Below are positions 1 through 7,947 of a DNA stretch of 25,624 nucleotides, one piece after another. The stretch covers positions 1 to 25,624 of the IMG/VR virus record IMGVR_UViG_3300009431_000722; one strand, 5' to 3'. Each line of letters opens with the position of its first letter. Position 1 is the stretch's first letter. The notes under the pieces were generated by a model. It ran no database searches. It had not been told where the DNA came from and was given only the letters and a program-made list of their open reading frames with translations. The DNA is from a virus. The translations under genes were made by a program, and so were the position numbers.

Positions 1-465
1 AGGGAATTAAATGTTTCCCCCCTTGATGATGGTTTCTATCATTCGATGATTCACCCTACAGCTATCGATGCACTTAGAGGGCATACGGACTGGATAACAT
101 GGAATCAATATACTCGACCAGAGAAAATGGAAAGAGGTCTTATGGGTGAAGTTGAAGGAGTAAAATTCTATGATGATCCCAATATGTCAACTTCCAATTT
201 CTCAGGTATGCAGGTATCAACTTGTATCGGTTCTTCATTTGGAACAGTATATGGCACTATAATCTTCGGAAGAGGTGCTTACGCTGTTACCGAATTAGAA
301 GGTGCTGGCACAGGTGATAATGCAACAAAGGTTTATGTTGTTCCAAGGTCCAGACCTGATAAAGCTGACCCACTACAGCAGTTTAGTTATGTGGGTTATA
401 AGGCGACATTAGCAGCAAAAATTCTTAACCCAAGTTGTGGTGTTGTTTTAATCACAAATATATAG
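1..465 (+). CDS. Major capsid protein, N4-gp56 family (3' part; start lies outside the window)
   Basis: The frame is open from base 1, so this is the C-terminal ~154 residues of a longer protein; the ATG at 46 is internal. It reads like the end of N4-gp56-type HK97-fold capsid proteins: an early MIHPTAIDALR segment, then a GEVEGVKFYDDPNM stretch (in the family, 'GeiGxxxGvRfxes'), then FGRGAYAVTELEG, and a closing DPLQQFSYVGYKATLAAKILNP block. The latter matches the family's 'DPLgQ...vgwK...a..iLn' ending. Upstream one would expect portal, scaffold/protease and terminase genes. It stops with TAG, followed by a hairpin that separates it from the glycan genes. The capsid assignment is confident; the exact subfamily is not tested. 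Confidence 0.85.
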   Translation, partial: RELNVSPLDDGFYHSMIHPTAIDALRGHTDWITWNQYTRPEKMERGLMGEVEGVKFYDDPNMSTSNFSGMQVSTCIGSSFGTVYGTIIFGRGAYAVTELEGAGTGDNATKVYVVPRSRPDKADPLQQFSYVGYKATLAAKILNPSCGVVLITNI

Positions 466-482
466 AGGTTAATTAAGATAAA

Positions 483-510
483 GGGGCTATTACTCCTCAA
501 CGATAGCCCC
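483..510 (+). terminator. Hairpin after capsid gene, possible terminator or processing site
   Basis: GGGGCTAT (483-490) pairs perfectly with ATAGCCCC (503-510) around a 12-base loop. It lies between the capsid stop and the next start codon at 523. There is no T-run after the stem, so it is not a classical intrinsic terminator; it may be weak, or protect the 3' end of the highly expressed capsid mRNA. The loop contains CTCCTC, which is anti-Shine-Dalgarno-like, and the next gene has no obvious ribosome binding site. Confidence 0.45.
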
Positions 511-522
511 CTGCTCAAAAAT

Positions 523-1140
523 ATGAAGGAAAGAAGAATATTAGGTATAGCATCCCATCCCGACGATTTAGAATTTGGTTGTTTTGGGACTTTTAAGAGA
601 TACCAGCAACAAGGTTATAAATTATATTATCTTATCCTTACTAATGGTGGTGATTCTGGAAATGGCGACATAAGAAAAGAAGAACAAAGCGAGGCAGCAG
701 ATTTATTAAAGGCAGAAGTTAAATTCCAAAATTTGCCTTCTGCATATTTGAATAATGATTCTGGCAGGGAAACCATTAAGGCAATAGAAAATTCAATAAA
801 TTTAGTGAAGCCACAAGTAATATTTACTCATTCTGATAACGACAGACATCAAGATCATAGATTGGTTAATAAAGCAACGACATCGGCTTGTAGATTTTTT
901 CAAGGTCAATTATATTTTTATGAAGGACATAGTTCTTTGAAATATTTTAAACCTAATCTTGTATATAGAATTGATGCTTTCTTTGAAGATAAACTAAGAA
1001 CAATGAATCTGTTTATAAGCCAAGCGACAAAGTTCTATATGAATCCAAAGGTAATTCGAGCCATAGCAACATTTCGTGCTGCTCAATTTGGTTTTTTGGG
1101 TAAGGCGGAAGCCTTTGAAGTAGGAGGAATAGTTAGATGA
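523..1140 (+). CDS. PIG-L/LmbE-family N-acetylglucosaminyl deacetylase
   Basis: A 205-residue zinc-dependent de-N-acetylase of the PIG-L (LmbE-like) family, which removes acetyl groups from GlcNAc-type sugars or sugar conjugates. The hallmark SHPDD motif is at residues 11-15 (H12, D14, D15) and the second motif HSDNDRHQDH at 103-112, giving the expected zinc ligands H12, D15 and H112. R51 and E54 fit the conserved R..E stretch after the GGDSG segment. Length is normal for the family. It opens the glycan cassette and overlaps the next gene by ATGA, so the two are translationally coupled. Its substrate is unknown; a nucleotide sugar or a glycan built by the neighbouring transferases is the natural guess. 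Confidence 0.85.
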   Translation: MKERRILGIASHPDDLEFGCFGTFKRYQQQGYKLYYLILTNGGDSGNGDIRKEEQSEAADLLKAEVKFQNLPSAYLNNDSGRETIKAIENSINLVKPQVIFTHSDNDRHQDHRLVNKATTSACRFFQGQLYFYEGHSSLKYFKPNLVYRIDAFFEDKLRTMNLFISQATKFYMNPKVIRAIATFRAAQFGFLGKAEAFEVGGIVR

Positions 1141-1853
1141 AGCATTTGGTTGTCGGATTTGGAGATGTTGGTAGGGGGCTTTATGAAATATTGCAAGAAA
1201 ATAAAAAAGAGGTTGTAACTATTGATAAAGATAACAACTTAGAGGGGAAATTTGATGTTCTGCATATTTGTTTTCCTTATTCAGCTCAATTTATAGATTA
1301 TATTCACGATTACATAGCAAAATATAATCCATCTTTAGTTATTATTCATTCTACTGTAGCACCTGGCACGACAGAAAACATTAGGTTTATTAAAACAGTT
1401 CATTCTCCCGTAAGGGGAAGATACCCCCGAATGGCAGGAGATATAAAATCTTATATTAAATATTTCGGAGGGAAACATTCCGAAGAGGCTTCAAATATTT
1501 TTCAAGAAATGGGCTTGAGGACAAAGTGTTTTAAATCTGCTAAAGTTACTGAATTAGGAAAATTATTGTCTAATATTCGCTGGGGATTGAATATTGCTTT
1601 CGCACAGGAACAAAAAAGAATGTGTGAATATTATGGCATAAGCTATGAAGAAGTTGTAAATGAATTTGAACATTCACGTAATGAAGGATTAAAAAAGATT
1701 AACCGTCAGAATGTTGTTATGCCAATATTATTTCCTGGATATATTGGTGGGCATTGTGTAATGCCTAACGTAAATATCCTTATGCAGGAATATCCCTCAA
1801 TGTTTTTAAGAGTGATAGTTGATAGCAACGAAAGATATGGACAAAAAATATAA
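1137..1853 (+). CDS. Compact UDP-sugar (UDP-glucose/GDP-mannose family) 6-dehydrogenase-like protein
   Basis: A 238-residue NAD(P)-dependent oxidoreductase. The N-terminus is a Rossmann fold with GFGDVG at 7-12 and an acidic end of strand 2 (D30, D32). STVAPGTTE (72-80) is the typical UDP-sugar dehydrogenase motif. The catalytic helix carries ELGKLLSN with K142 and N146, and GGHC at 214-217 corresponds to the active-site Cys motif (GGHCIPVDP in WecC/WbpA-type enzymes). Family members usually have over 400 residues; here the C-terminal sugar-nucleotide domain is missing and the protein ends about 20 residues after the Cys motif. Key catalytic residues are therefore present but the substrate lobe is absent. 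It could be a minimal enzyme, a truncated one, or one using a different substrate such as a sugar-like acid. It sits next to a 2-epimerase and an acetyltransferase of the same type of pathway. Confidence 0.7.
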   Translation: MKHLVVGFGDVGRGLYEILQENKKEVVTIDKDNNLEGKFDVLHICFPYSAQFIDYIHDYIAKYNPSLVIIHSTVAPGTTENIRFIKTVHSPVRGRYPRMAGDIKSYIKYFGGKHSEEASNIFQEMGLRTKCFKSAKVTELGKLLSNIRWGLNIAFAQEQKRMCEYYGISYEEVVNEFEHSRNEGLKKINRQNVVMPILFPGYIGGHCVMPNVNILMQEYPSMFLRVIVDSNERYGQKI

Positions 1854-2250
1854 ATCCTACGAACCTGTAAATATTTATCCTACCGCAGAAATTGGAGAAG
1901 GCGCTCATATTGGTATGTTTGCCGAGATAGGCGACTGTGTAAAAGTTGGTAAATATTGCAAGATTGGCGCAGGAGCATTTATTCCCAAAGGTGTAACGAT
2001 TGAAGATGAGGTTTTTATTGGTCCTAATGTTGTTTTTTGCAACGACAAGCATCCAAGGGCAATAGGTGGTTGGGTAGTAACTCCCATATTGGTTGAAAAG
2101 GGGGCGTCTATTGGGGCTAATGCGACTATTCTTCCAGGTGTGAGAATTGGAAGAAACGCAAGAATAGGTGCTGGTTCAGTAGTAACCAAAAGTATTCCAC
2201 AAGATGAATCTTGGGCGGGAAATCCTGCAATAAAAATAAATAAAATATGA
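1837..2250 (+). CDS. Hexapeptide-repeat N-acetyltransferase, WbpD/WlbB-like
   Basis: A 137-residue left-handed beta-helix acyltransferase. Hexapeptide repeats run through the whole chain ([48 protein letters not shown]). The segment [16 protein letters not shown] closely resembles the 'FTND.yPRA' signature of WbpD/WlbB, the acetyl-CoA-dependent enzymes that acetylate the 3-amino group of UDP-GlcNAc3NA; D70 and H72 fall in this catalytic segment. The ending AGNPAIKI is the usual 'GNPAr.i' close. I choose ATG 1837 rather than the in-frame TTG 1819 because it removes a non-family tail and leaves a 17-base overlap with the upstream gene. The stop overlaps the next ATG (ATGA). Confidence 0.8.
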   Translation: MDKKYKSYEPVNIYPTAEIGEGAHIGMFAEIGDCVKVGKYCKIGAGAFIPKGVTIEDEVFIGPNVVFCNDKHPRAIGGWVVTPILVEKGASIGANATILPGVRIGRNARIGAGSVVTKSIPQDESWAGNPAIKINKI

Positions 2251-3164
2251 GATATTTGACTATATGTGGCACTCGCCCAGAAATAATTAAACTTTGTGAT
2301 TGGGAAGATGAGATTATTTTTACGGGACAGCATTTTAGCTATGATATGGGGGAGAAATTTTTATTAAACAAGAAATCAACCAGGGTTCACTTTTTACCTA
2401 CAGATATAGACCATTCAAATATTGGTGTTCTTACCCAACAGCTTGAAGAGAAATTAGTTTTGTTAGGTAGTGATATAATTATAGTTCACGGGGATACCCG
2501 TTCAACATTAGCAGGTGCCAGGGCAGCGCATAAATTAAAGATGTGTCTTGCCCATATTGAATCAGGAGTTAGGTGTTTTCGTGATACTGTTGAAGAGACA
2601 TATAGAAAAGAAATAGACCAACTAGCGAACTACAATTTTTGTCCTGTGCCGAATGCAGTTGAACATCTTAAAAAGGAAGGCATAACCGAAGGCGTATATT
2701 TCACGGGAGATATTCTCTACGATAGATTTTTAGAAAACAGGGAATGTTGGGATTTTGTATTTGTTACTATTCATAGGCAAGAAAATATAGAAAATAAGGA
2801 TAAATTGAAACAGCTCATTGACAGTTTGAAAGATTATGGTTATATAATTTTTCCGCTTCATCCCCATACAAGGGAGTGCCTTGAGAAATTTAAAATAGAC
2901 CTGCCACGCAATGTGGTTGAGATGCCCCCCCTGGGTTACGAAGAAACCCTCCGTTACATCAAAGACGCAAAATTGATATTAACGGATTCTGGTGGTATCC
3001 AAAGAGAAGCCTACTGGTCGGGCACTCCCTGTAAAGTAGCACGTGAATCTACTGAGTGGGGTTATTATACGGGTGCTTTTGGCAATGGAAAAGCAGGAGA
3101 TAAAATAAAAGAAATTTTAGATAACAGGAAACCATATAGAAAGGTGGAAGGTGGTTATGCCTAA
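2247..3164 (+). CDS. wecB: UDP-N-acetylglucosamine 2-epimerase (WecB/WbpI-like, short form)
   Basis: A 305-residue GT-B-fold non-hydrolysing UDP-GlcNAc 2-epimerase, which converts UDP-GlcNAc (or a 2,3-diacetamido uronic acid form, as WbpI does) to the manno isomer. Active-site elements are all visible: GTRPEIIK with R10 and K15, HGDT with D83, HIESG with E105, E116/E117 and R120 in [15 protein letters not shown] with H176, and TDSGG..RE at 246-254 for UDP binding. It is about 60 residues shorter than typical WecB (roughly 370), mainly by loss of N-terminal domain segments between K15 and the FTGQH motif, so it is a compact but apparently intact enzyme. It follows the acetyltransferase by ATGA and overlaps the next gene by 8 bases. 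Confidence 0.88.
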   Translation: MRYLTICGTRPEIIKLCDWEDEIIFTGQHFSYDMGEKFLLNKKSTRVHFLPTDIDHSNIGVLTQQLEEKLVLLGSDIIIVHGDTRSTLAGARAAHKLKMCLAHIESGVRCFRDTVEETYRKEIDQLANYNFCPVPNAVEHLKKEGITEGVYFTGDILYDRFLENRECWDFVFVTIHRQENIENKDKLKQLIDSLKDYGYIIFPLHPHTRECLEKFKIDLPRNVVEMPPLGYEETLRYIKDAKLILTDSGGIQREAYWSGTPCKVARESTEWGYYTGAFGNGKAGDKIKEILDNRKPYRKVEGGYA

Positions 3165-4734
3165 GATTTCGTTGGTAATGCCGATTTATCGCACAGAACG
3201 ATTTTTAGAAAAAGCTATTGAAAGTATATTAGACCAAGATTATAAAGATTGGGAATTAATTTGCGTATCAGATGGTTATTCACGTAAAGCCTCATTGATA
3301 ATTAAAACCTTTAACGATCCACGTATTAAGCATATTAATATTTCTCACGGAGGGGCGTGTAAGGCAAGAAACGAAGGGGCAAAAGTAGCTGCGGGTAAAT
3401 ATATATCTTTTTTTTCTTCTGATTTTAGAGCAATTCCTGGAATGTTGAGAAAATGGGTTGATACTTTTCAGGAACATCCAGAAGCAGATTTTATTTATGG
3501 CGGATATATGTTTCCTAATAGGCAGATATATCCTTCAGAAGAGTTTGATCCAAGACAATTAGAAGTTTATAACTATATAGATGGTGGGTTTCCATTAAAA
3601 AAAGAAATTTGGGAAAAATACCCTTGGGATGAAAAGATAAAATCTCTCAACGATTGGGATTTTTGGTTGAGAATTGTTAAAGTGGGATATAGGGGATATT
3701 ATCTTGGTAATTATTATTCATATATTGCAGAACCGCCCAGAACAGGCGGATTATCACACGACAGTTCACAGAATTGGATAGAAAGGGTAAAGCAAATAAG
3801 AGAGAATAATAATATTCCACAGAGGTCGATTGTAGTTGCTTCATTGGGAGCTCCGTTCTTTGGGAAGAACTTGGCAAAGTTTTTAGATGCAGATTTTATG
3901 CCCATGCCTTCGTTTAAACCTCACACATACAAGATGGTTTACTTATTGGGTTTTTATCCTAATTCAGCAGATAAACACGCAAGGGTATTTCTTAACTGCC
4001 AGAAAGACTGCAAGAAGGTTATCCATTGGTTAGGTTCTGATATTGCAGGACTAAAGAAATTATCTTGGGAAAGTTTGAATGCTTTAGGAAACACATTAAA
4101 CCAAACTATGTCTATTATGTTTGCCGAATCAAAAGTTCAGCAGAGAGAATTGATTAAGATGGGAATAAAAACAGAAGTCCTGCCTCTATTAAGAGATATT
4201 AGTTCTTTTACAAGAAAACCAATGCCCAAGGATTTTGCTGTAGCTGTTTATTTACCTGGAGTAAATACGGATAACTACCATCCCATTCTTATTGAAAATA
4301 TTACTAAGAATATGCCTGATGTTCAATTTTATCTTTACGGAGATAGGGGAGTAAAGGAACAACAGGATTTTAAGAATGTTCATATTGTGGGTTGGAAAGA
4401 TATAAATGAAATAATCGACAAAACCTCAATACTCCTGCGATATACGGTTCACGATGGATTGCCTACAGCACCTATGGAATTTTTGATGTCGGGAAGATAT
4501 GTAGTCAGTAATGTTGATATGCCTTACATAGAAAAGATAGATAGCAAAAAAGACGAAGAAGGCGTAAGGAAAATTATTATTGAGAAGATAAGACAGATAA
4601 AGAAGAAGATAAGAAAAAAACAATATCCTACAGATGAGGCAGTTCAGTATTATAAAGACTATCTCAATCCTAATAAAATCAAAAAAAGACTTCATTCAAT
4701 AATCAATGGTGTTTATAGAAATAAATCCATTTGA
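3157..4734 (+). CDS. Two-domain glycosyltransferase: GT2 N-terminus fused to GT-B (GT4-like) C-terminus
   Basis: A 525-residue protein. Residues 1 to about 225 form a GT-A, family-2 domain: ISLVMPIYRTERFLEKAI start, WELICVSDG nucleotide site, GGACKARNEGAKVAAGKYISF core, and NDWDFWLR near its end. The usual DxD is replaced by SSDF, so metal binding may differ. Residues ~228-525 look like a GT-B domain, ending with VHDGLPTAPMEFLMSGRYVVS, which matches the 'DG.p....EAm..G.pVv.s' donor site of GT4 enzymes. The ATG at 3157 has GGAAGGTGG upstream and is preferred over GTG 3151. The C-terminus is very lysine-rich. Two transferase domains in one chain suggest two consecutive sugar additions. The acceptor is unknown. 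Confidence 0.78.
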   Translation: MPKISLVMPIYRTERFLEKAIESILDQDYKDWELICVSDGYSRKASLIIKTFNDPRIKHINISHGGACKARNEGAKVAAGKYISFFSSDFRAIPGMLRKWVDTFQEHPEADFIYGGYMFPNRQIYPSEEFDPRQLEVYNYIDGGFPLKKEIWEKYPWDEKIKSLNDWDFWLRIVKVGYRGYYLGNYYSYIAEPPRTGGLSHDSSQNWIERVKQIRENNNIPQRSIVVASLGAPFFGKNLAKFLDADFMPMPSFKPHTYKMVYLLGFYPNSADKHARVFLNCQKDCKKVIHWLGSDIAGLKKLSWESLNALGNTLNQTMSIMFAESKVQQRELIKMGIKTEVLPLLRDISSFTRKPMPKDFAVAVYLPGVNTDNYHPILIENITKNMPDVQFYLYGDRGVKEQQDFKNVHIVGWKDINEIIDKTSILLRYTVHDGLPTAPMEFLMSGRYVVSNVDMPYIEKIDSKKDEEGVRKIIIEKIRQIKKKIRKKQYPTDEAVQYYKDYLNPNKIKKRLHSIINGVYRNKSI

Positions 4735-4906
4735 TATACATTTTGGCGATCCCCAATATGAAACTAATTGGAAATCTATTATTGAATTAGATTTTCCCTA
4801 GCAAATAAAGATATTCTTTCACGAAGGATTAAGGCGATGGGATATTATGGGCATACAGGAAAGATATAATTATTATGGCATCCCAGAACATCTTATTAAA
4901 TTGTGA
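4706..4906 (+). pseudogene. Small ORF interrupted by one in-frame TAG (or read through), unknown function
   Basis: From ATG 4706 this frame gives 31 residues (MVFIEINPFDIHFGDP...), then TAG at 4799-4801, then 33 more sense codons without another stop, rich in aromatic residues (FFHEGLRRWDIMGIQERYNYYGIPEHL), to TGA at 4904-4906. That TGA overlaps the GTG start of the next gene (GTGA), just like the other junctions in the cassette, and the ATG overlaps the previous gene. Without the TAG it would be a ~65-residue protein filling an otherwise empty gap. It is either a gene freshly killed by a point mutation, a sequencing error, or a read-through product (TAG is followed by CAA ATA). I recognise no family. 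Confidence 0.5.
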
Positions 4907-6192
4907 AGATTTTATTCGTTTATCCCAATATAACCAGGCAAACAACTCCGCAAGTGGGGATAGCTTCATTAATTTCCGTTATTTTAAAAAAACACGATGT
5001 AAGACTTTTTGATTTAACTATTATAAAATCAGGTGGGGAAAAATCCGCCTTTTTAGAGAATCTTGAAACATTCCTTCCTGATTTAGTATTGGTTTCCTGC
5101 CGAAGCAACGAATGGGGATATGTAAAAAAAATCGTTGAATGGTCTTATCCTATACCCGTAATTCTTGGAGGAATACACCCCACTATAAACACAGAAGAAG
5201 TTTTAGAACACGCTAAGATGGTAATAAGGGGTGAAAGTGAAGAAGCTCTTGAGGAATTGCTTGACAGGTTGGAAAGAGGAAGAGATATAGGCAGGATAAG
5301 AAATCTTTGGTTTAAAAGAAGGGGTAGGATTGTCAGGAATGATGTAAGACCTCTTATACAGAATTTAGACGAGCTTCCTTTTCCTGAATGGAAAGCTTTT
5401 CCCAAAGACCATTTTTATAATTCCTACATTAAGTCGTTATTTAAAGATATTAGATGCGTAGGGACATTTGAAACGACTAGGGGATGCCCTTATTTATGCT
5501 CATATTGTTGTAATGAATATTTACAAAAGATTTACAAGGGAAAAGGAACATATCACCGTAAAAAATCTCCTCAACGGGTTGTTAGTGAAATTAGGAGCTT
5601 TCGTAGCCTGTATCCTGATTGCAACTTTTTATATTTTGTTGATGATACTTTTATGGTTGAGGGAAATTGGCTCGAAGAGTTTAAGGATATTCACGACAAA
5701 ACGCCATTTGTTTTTATGACACGACCAGAAATGGTTACAAGAGAAAAAATGAGACTGGTTGCCGAGGCGGGTGGTAAGGCAGTTAGCATTGGGGTGGAAA
5801 GTGGAAATGAAAAATTCAGAAAAGAAATTCTTAACAGAAAGATGTCTCAGGAACAGATTATTGAAGCGTTTAAAATCGCAAAAGATTTTGGTCTTATGGT
5901 GTATTCATTCAACATGGTGGGTTTGCCCTATGAAACCAGAGAAGATATACTCGCTACAATAGAATTAAATAAAAAACTTAAACCAGATATAGCACAGTTT
6001 ACCATATTTTTTCCTTTTAAGGGAACAAAGCTCTTTGATATATGCACGAAAGAGGGTTATCTTGCTAGAGAATATCCTGAACTTTTTAACTATTACAATA
6101 AGTCCTTTTTAAATCATCCGAATTTTAAAGAAGGGGAACTTGAAAAATGGGCAGAAAAAGCCGAAAGAATATTCAAAAAGAAAAAGAAATAA
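4903..6192 (+). CDS. B12-binding-type radical SAM protein
   Basis: A 429-residue protein with an N-terminal cobalamin-binding-like Rossmann domain (residues ~1-140: ILFVYPN, GIASLISVL-type helix, LVLVSCRS, VILGGIHPT), then a linker with the usual 'ld.LPfPeW' segment (147-153), then a radical SAM domain. The cluster motif CPYLCSYC gives C195, C199 and C202, with the typical TRG just before it. FVDDTF, SIGVESGNE and MVGLPYETREDI follow in the order expected of the TIM barrel. The classical DxHxxG cobalamin His is not evident, so B12 binding is unproven. The start is GTG 4903, overlapping the upstream frame. Relatives modify sugars, lipids, peptides and P-methylated compounds; here a sugar or lipid carrier is likely from context. 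Confidence 0.85.
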   Translation: MKILFVYPNITRQTTPQVGIASLISVILKKHDVRLFDLTIIKSGGEKSAFLENLETFLPDLVLVSCRSNEWGYVKKIVEWSYPIPVILGGIHPTINTEEVLEHAKMVIRGESEEALEELLDRLERGRDIGRIRNLWFKRRGRIVRNDVRPLIQNLDELPFPEWKAFPKDHFYNSYIKSLFKDIRCVGTFETTRGCPYLCSYCCNEYLQKIYKGKGTYHRKKSPQRVVSEIRSFRSLYPDCNFLYFVDDTFMVEGNWLEEFKDIHDKTPFVFMTRPEMVTREKMRLVAEAGGKAVSIGVESGNEKFRKEILNRKMSQEQIIEAFKIAKDFGLMVYSFNMVGLPYETREDILATIELNKKLKPDIAQFTIFFPFKGTKLFDICTKEGYLAREYPELFNYYNKSFLNHPNFKEGELEKWAEKAERIFKKKKK

Positions 6193-6860
6193 AAATCAGT
6201 TATGTTTTACCTACGTATAACAGAGTGGAATATTTGGGTGAATGTATTGCAACTTTATTAGAGCAGGATTTTAATTCCGAAGAATTTGAAATAATCATAG
6301 TCGATGATGGTTCTACTGACACTACAGAAGAATTGATGTGTTGGTTGTGTAGTCAACATAAAAATCTACACTATTACAAAAAGAAACACGCAGGAGTGGA
6401 AAGTGCTAGAAATTTTGGCAATAAGCTAGCTAGAGCAGAGATTATAGGTGTTTGTGATTCTGATGATTTATACCACCAAGACAGAACAAAAATAACATAC
6501 AATTATTTTAAACAATATCCCAATGTAGATATTTTGACTGGTTCATACATAGAGATAAATCATAGGGGATTACCTCTAAAAGTATATAAGGCAGAACCAA
6601 TAAAGAAAAGAATGTTTTTTAAGGGTAGAATGACTTTTTTCTGCCACGATAATTGTGCTTATAAGAAAGAAAAGATTTTAAAGACGCCATACCGTAAAAA
6701 TGGCAATCAGACAGATGATTGGAAGTTAATTCATGATTGGCTTAAAGCTAATTATAAGTTTGGCTACACAAAAAAAGAACTTTGTAAAGTCAGAACCCTG
6801 CGTAATGGCATAATGGGTGCAAGACGGGAAAGGATGGGAATAAGGCTTTCTTATGTCTAA
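6147..6860 (+). CDS. Family 2 glycosyltransferase
   Basis: A 237-residue GT-A glycosyltransferase. The domain starts near residue 18 with ISYVLPTYNRVEYLGECI and continues with EIIIVDDGSTDTT (nucleotide site), AGVESARNFGNKLA and VCDSDD, the metal-binding DxD. The C-terminal third has QTDDWKLIHDW, where an acidic catalytic base is expected. The ATG at 6147 overlaps the radical SAM gene by 46 bases; AAGGGG lies about ten bases upstream of it. The first ~15 residues are lysine-rich and lie before the conserved domain, so translation from a downstream non-ATG codon cannot be excluded. It probably transfers one nucleotide-activated sugar within the cassette's glycan. Confidence 0.85.
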   Translation: MGRKSRKNIQKEKEIKISYVLPTYNRVEYLGECIATLLEQDFNSEEFEIIIVDDGSTDTTEELMCWLCSQHKNLHYYKKKHAGVESARNFGNKLARAEIIGVCDSDDLYHQDRTKITYNYFKQYPNVDILTGSYIEINHRGLPLKVYKAEPIKKRMFFKGRMTFFCHDNCAYKKEKILKTPYRKNGNQTDDWKLIHDWLKANYKFGYTKKELCKVRTLRNGIMGARRERMGIRLSYV

Positions 6861-7947
6861 TCAATTTAAGATTCTTTTTATGCCTACAGCTAATGCGGGG
6901 GTAACCTGGCAGAGAATGTTTTTATTCTTTCAGCAATTTAAGAAAGATAAAACTCTTTCGCCTGCAATGGATAGCTTTGATCCTAACAGAAGTATGCCTT
7001 ACGAGTGGCAATTTGATAAATTCAGAAGCACAATGCTTGAACTTCAGATAGAAAAGCTTGTGGGTATGGCTGATGTGGTAGTTATTGGGTATGTAATTTG
7101 CGATTATGGCATTGCTCTTATTAAAGGATTGAAAATGCTCTTTCCTAAAAAACCTATTCTTATGGAGATAGATGACTACTGTTTTCAATTAAATGATTAT
7201 TCTCCAGCTTTTAATGTTTATAGAGCAGGTAAAGAAGCCTGTGATGGACTGGAAGAACAATTAAAAATTTCAGATGGTGTGATAGTTTCAACTCCATATT
7301 TGAAAGATTTATACGCTGACCACAACAAAAATATTAAAGTTATGAGGAATGGAGTTGATTTTAATATTTGGAATTTCCCCATAAAAGAAAAAAAGGGGAA
7401 GAAAATAAAAATAGGTTGGGCTGGTGCATATACACATTCTGAAGATGTAAGATATATTGAAAAAATTGTTTACAGGATACTTGACAAATATAAAAATGTG
7501 GAATTTTACTTTATGGGAGGAGCACCTGATTTTTTTATTAAAAAACATCCCCAAATAAAATGTCATAATGCCTGGTCTAACCCCTACAATTACCCAGAGG
7601 CTTTATACAAAAAGAATTTTGACATAGGATTAGCCCCCTTGCTTGACAATAATTTTAATAGGGCAAAGAGCAATTTAAGATGGCTTGAATATTCGGCTTT
7701 AAAAATACCTACAATAGCAAGTAATGTGGAGGATTTTAAGAGGACTATTGAAGAAGATGATACTGGTTATTTATGTTCAGAACCAGAAGAATGGTTTTAT
7801 AAATTATGTATGCTTATTGAAAACGGTGAAAAAAGGAAACAAATAGGTGAAAATGCCTATAGAGAGGTAAAGAAAAATTTTAATATGGAAATTTTAGCAA
7901 AAGAATATAGCGATTATCTCAAGGGAGTTTACGATGACTTTAAGTGA
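6853..7947 (+). CDS. GT-B (GT4-like) glycosyltransferase
   Basis: A 364-residue glycosyltransferase. The N-terminal half has KILFMPTANAGVTWQRM, an acceptor-site-like segment, and a DVVVIGYVICDYG strand; the C-terminal half has IGWAGAYTHSED, YFMGGAP, and the donor-binding region DIGLAPLLDNNFNRAKSNLR followed by EYSALKIPTIAS. These are the usual order and spacing for GT4 enzymes. It overlaps the upstream GT2 gene by 8 bases and the downstream adaptor gene by 14 bases, so the glycan cassette is physically stitched into the virion operon on this side with no promoter or terminator between. Sugar and acceptor cannot be deduced. Confidence 0.82.
   Translation: MSNQFKILFMPTANAGVTWQRMFLFFQQFKKDKTLSPAMDSFDPNRSMPYEWQFDKFRSTMLELQIEKLVGMADVVVIGYVICDYGIALIKGLKMLFPKKPILMEIDDYCFQLNDYSPAFNVYRAGKEACDGLEEQLKISDGVIVSTPYLKDLYADHNKNIKVMRNGVDFNIWNFPIKEKKGKKIKIGWAGAYTHSEDVRYIEKIVYRILDKYKNVEFYFMGGAPDFFIKKHPQIKCHNAWSNPYNYPEALYKKNFDIGLAPLLDNNFNRAKSNLRWLEYSALKIPTIASNVEDFKRTIEEDDTGYLCSEPEEWFYKLCMLIENGEKRKQIGENAYREVKKNFNMEILAKEYSDYLKGVYDDFK

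Noticed and set aside
466-522. Read-through fusion of the capsid and the PIG-L gene, since both are in the same frame
   Set aside because: A normal TAG stop and an 8-bp hairpin lie between them, and capsid homologues end at this point.
1905-2333. Minus-strand 142-codon ORF opposite the acetyltransferase
   Set aside because: Produced by the regular hexapeptide-repeat codons of the + strand gene; no independent signal.
4799-4801. TAG decoded as an amino acid throughout the phage (alternative code)
   Set aside because: Several clear genes end in TAG followed by a ribosome site or start codon (463-465, 12335-12337, 13292-13294, 13970-13972, 19913-19915), so TAG is a working stop here.
5468-5962. 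Out-of-frame ORFs inside the radical SAM gene
   Set aside because: They lie wholly in a gene with intact catalytic motifs and have no own ribosome sites or protein-like features.
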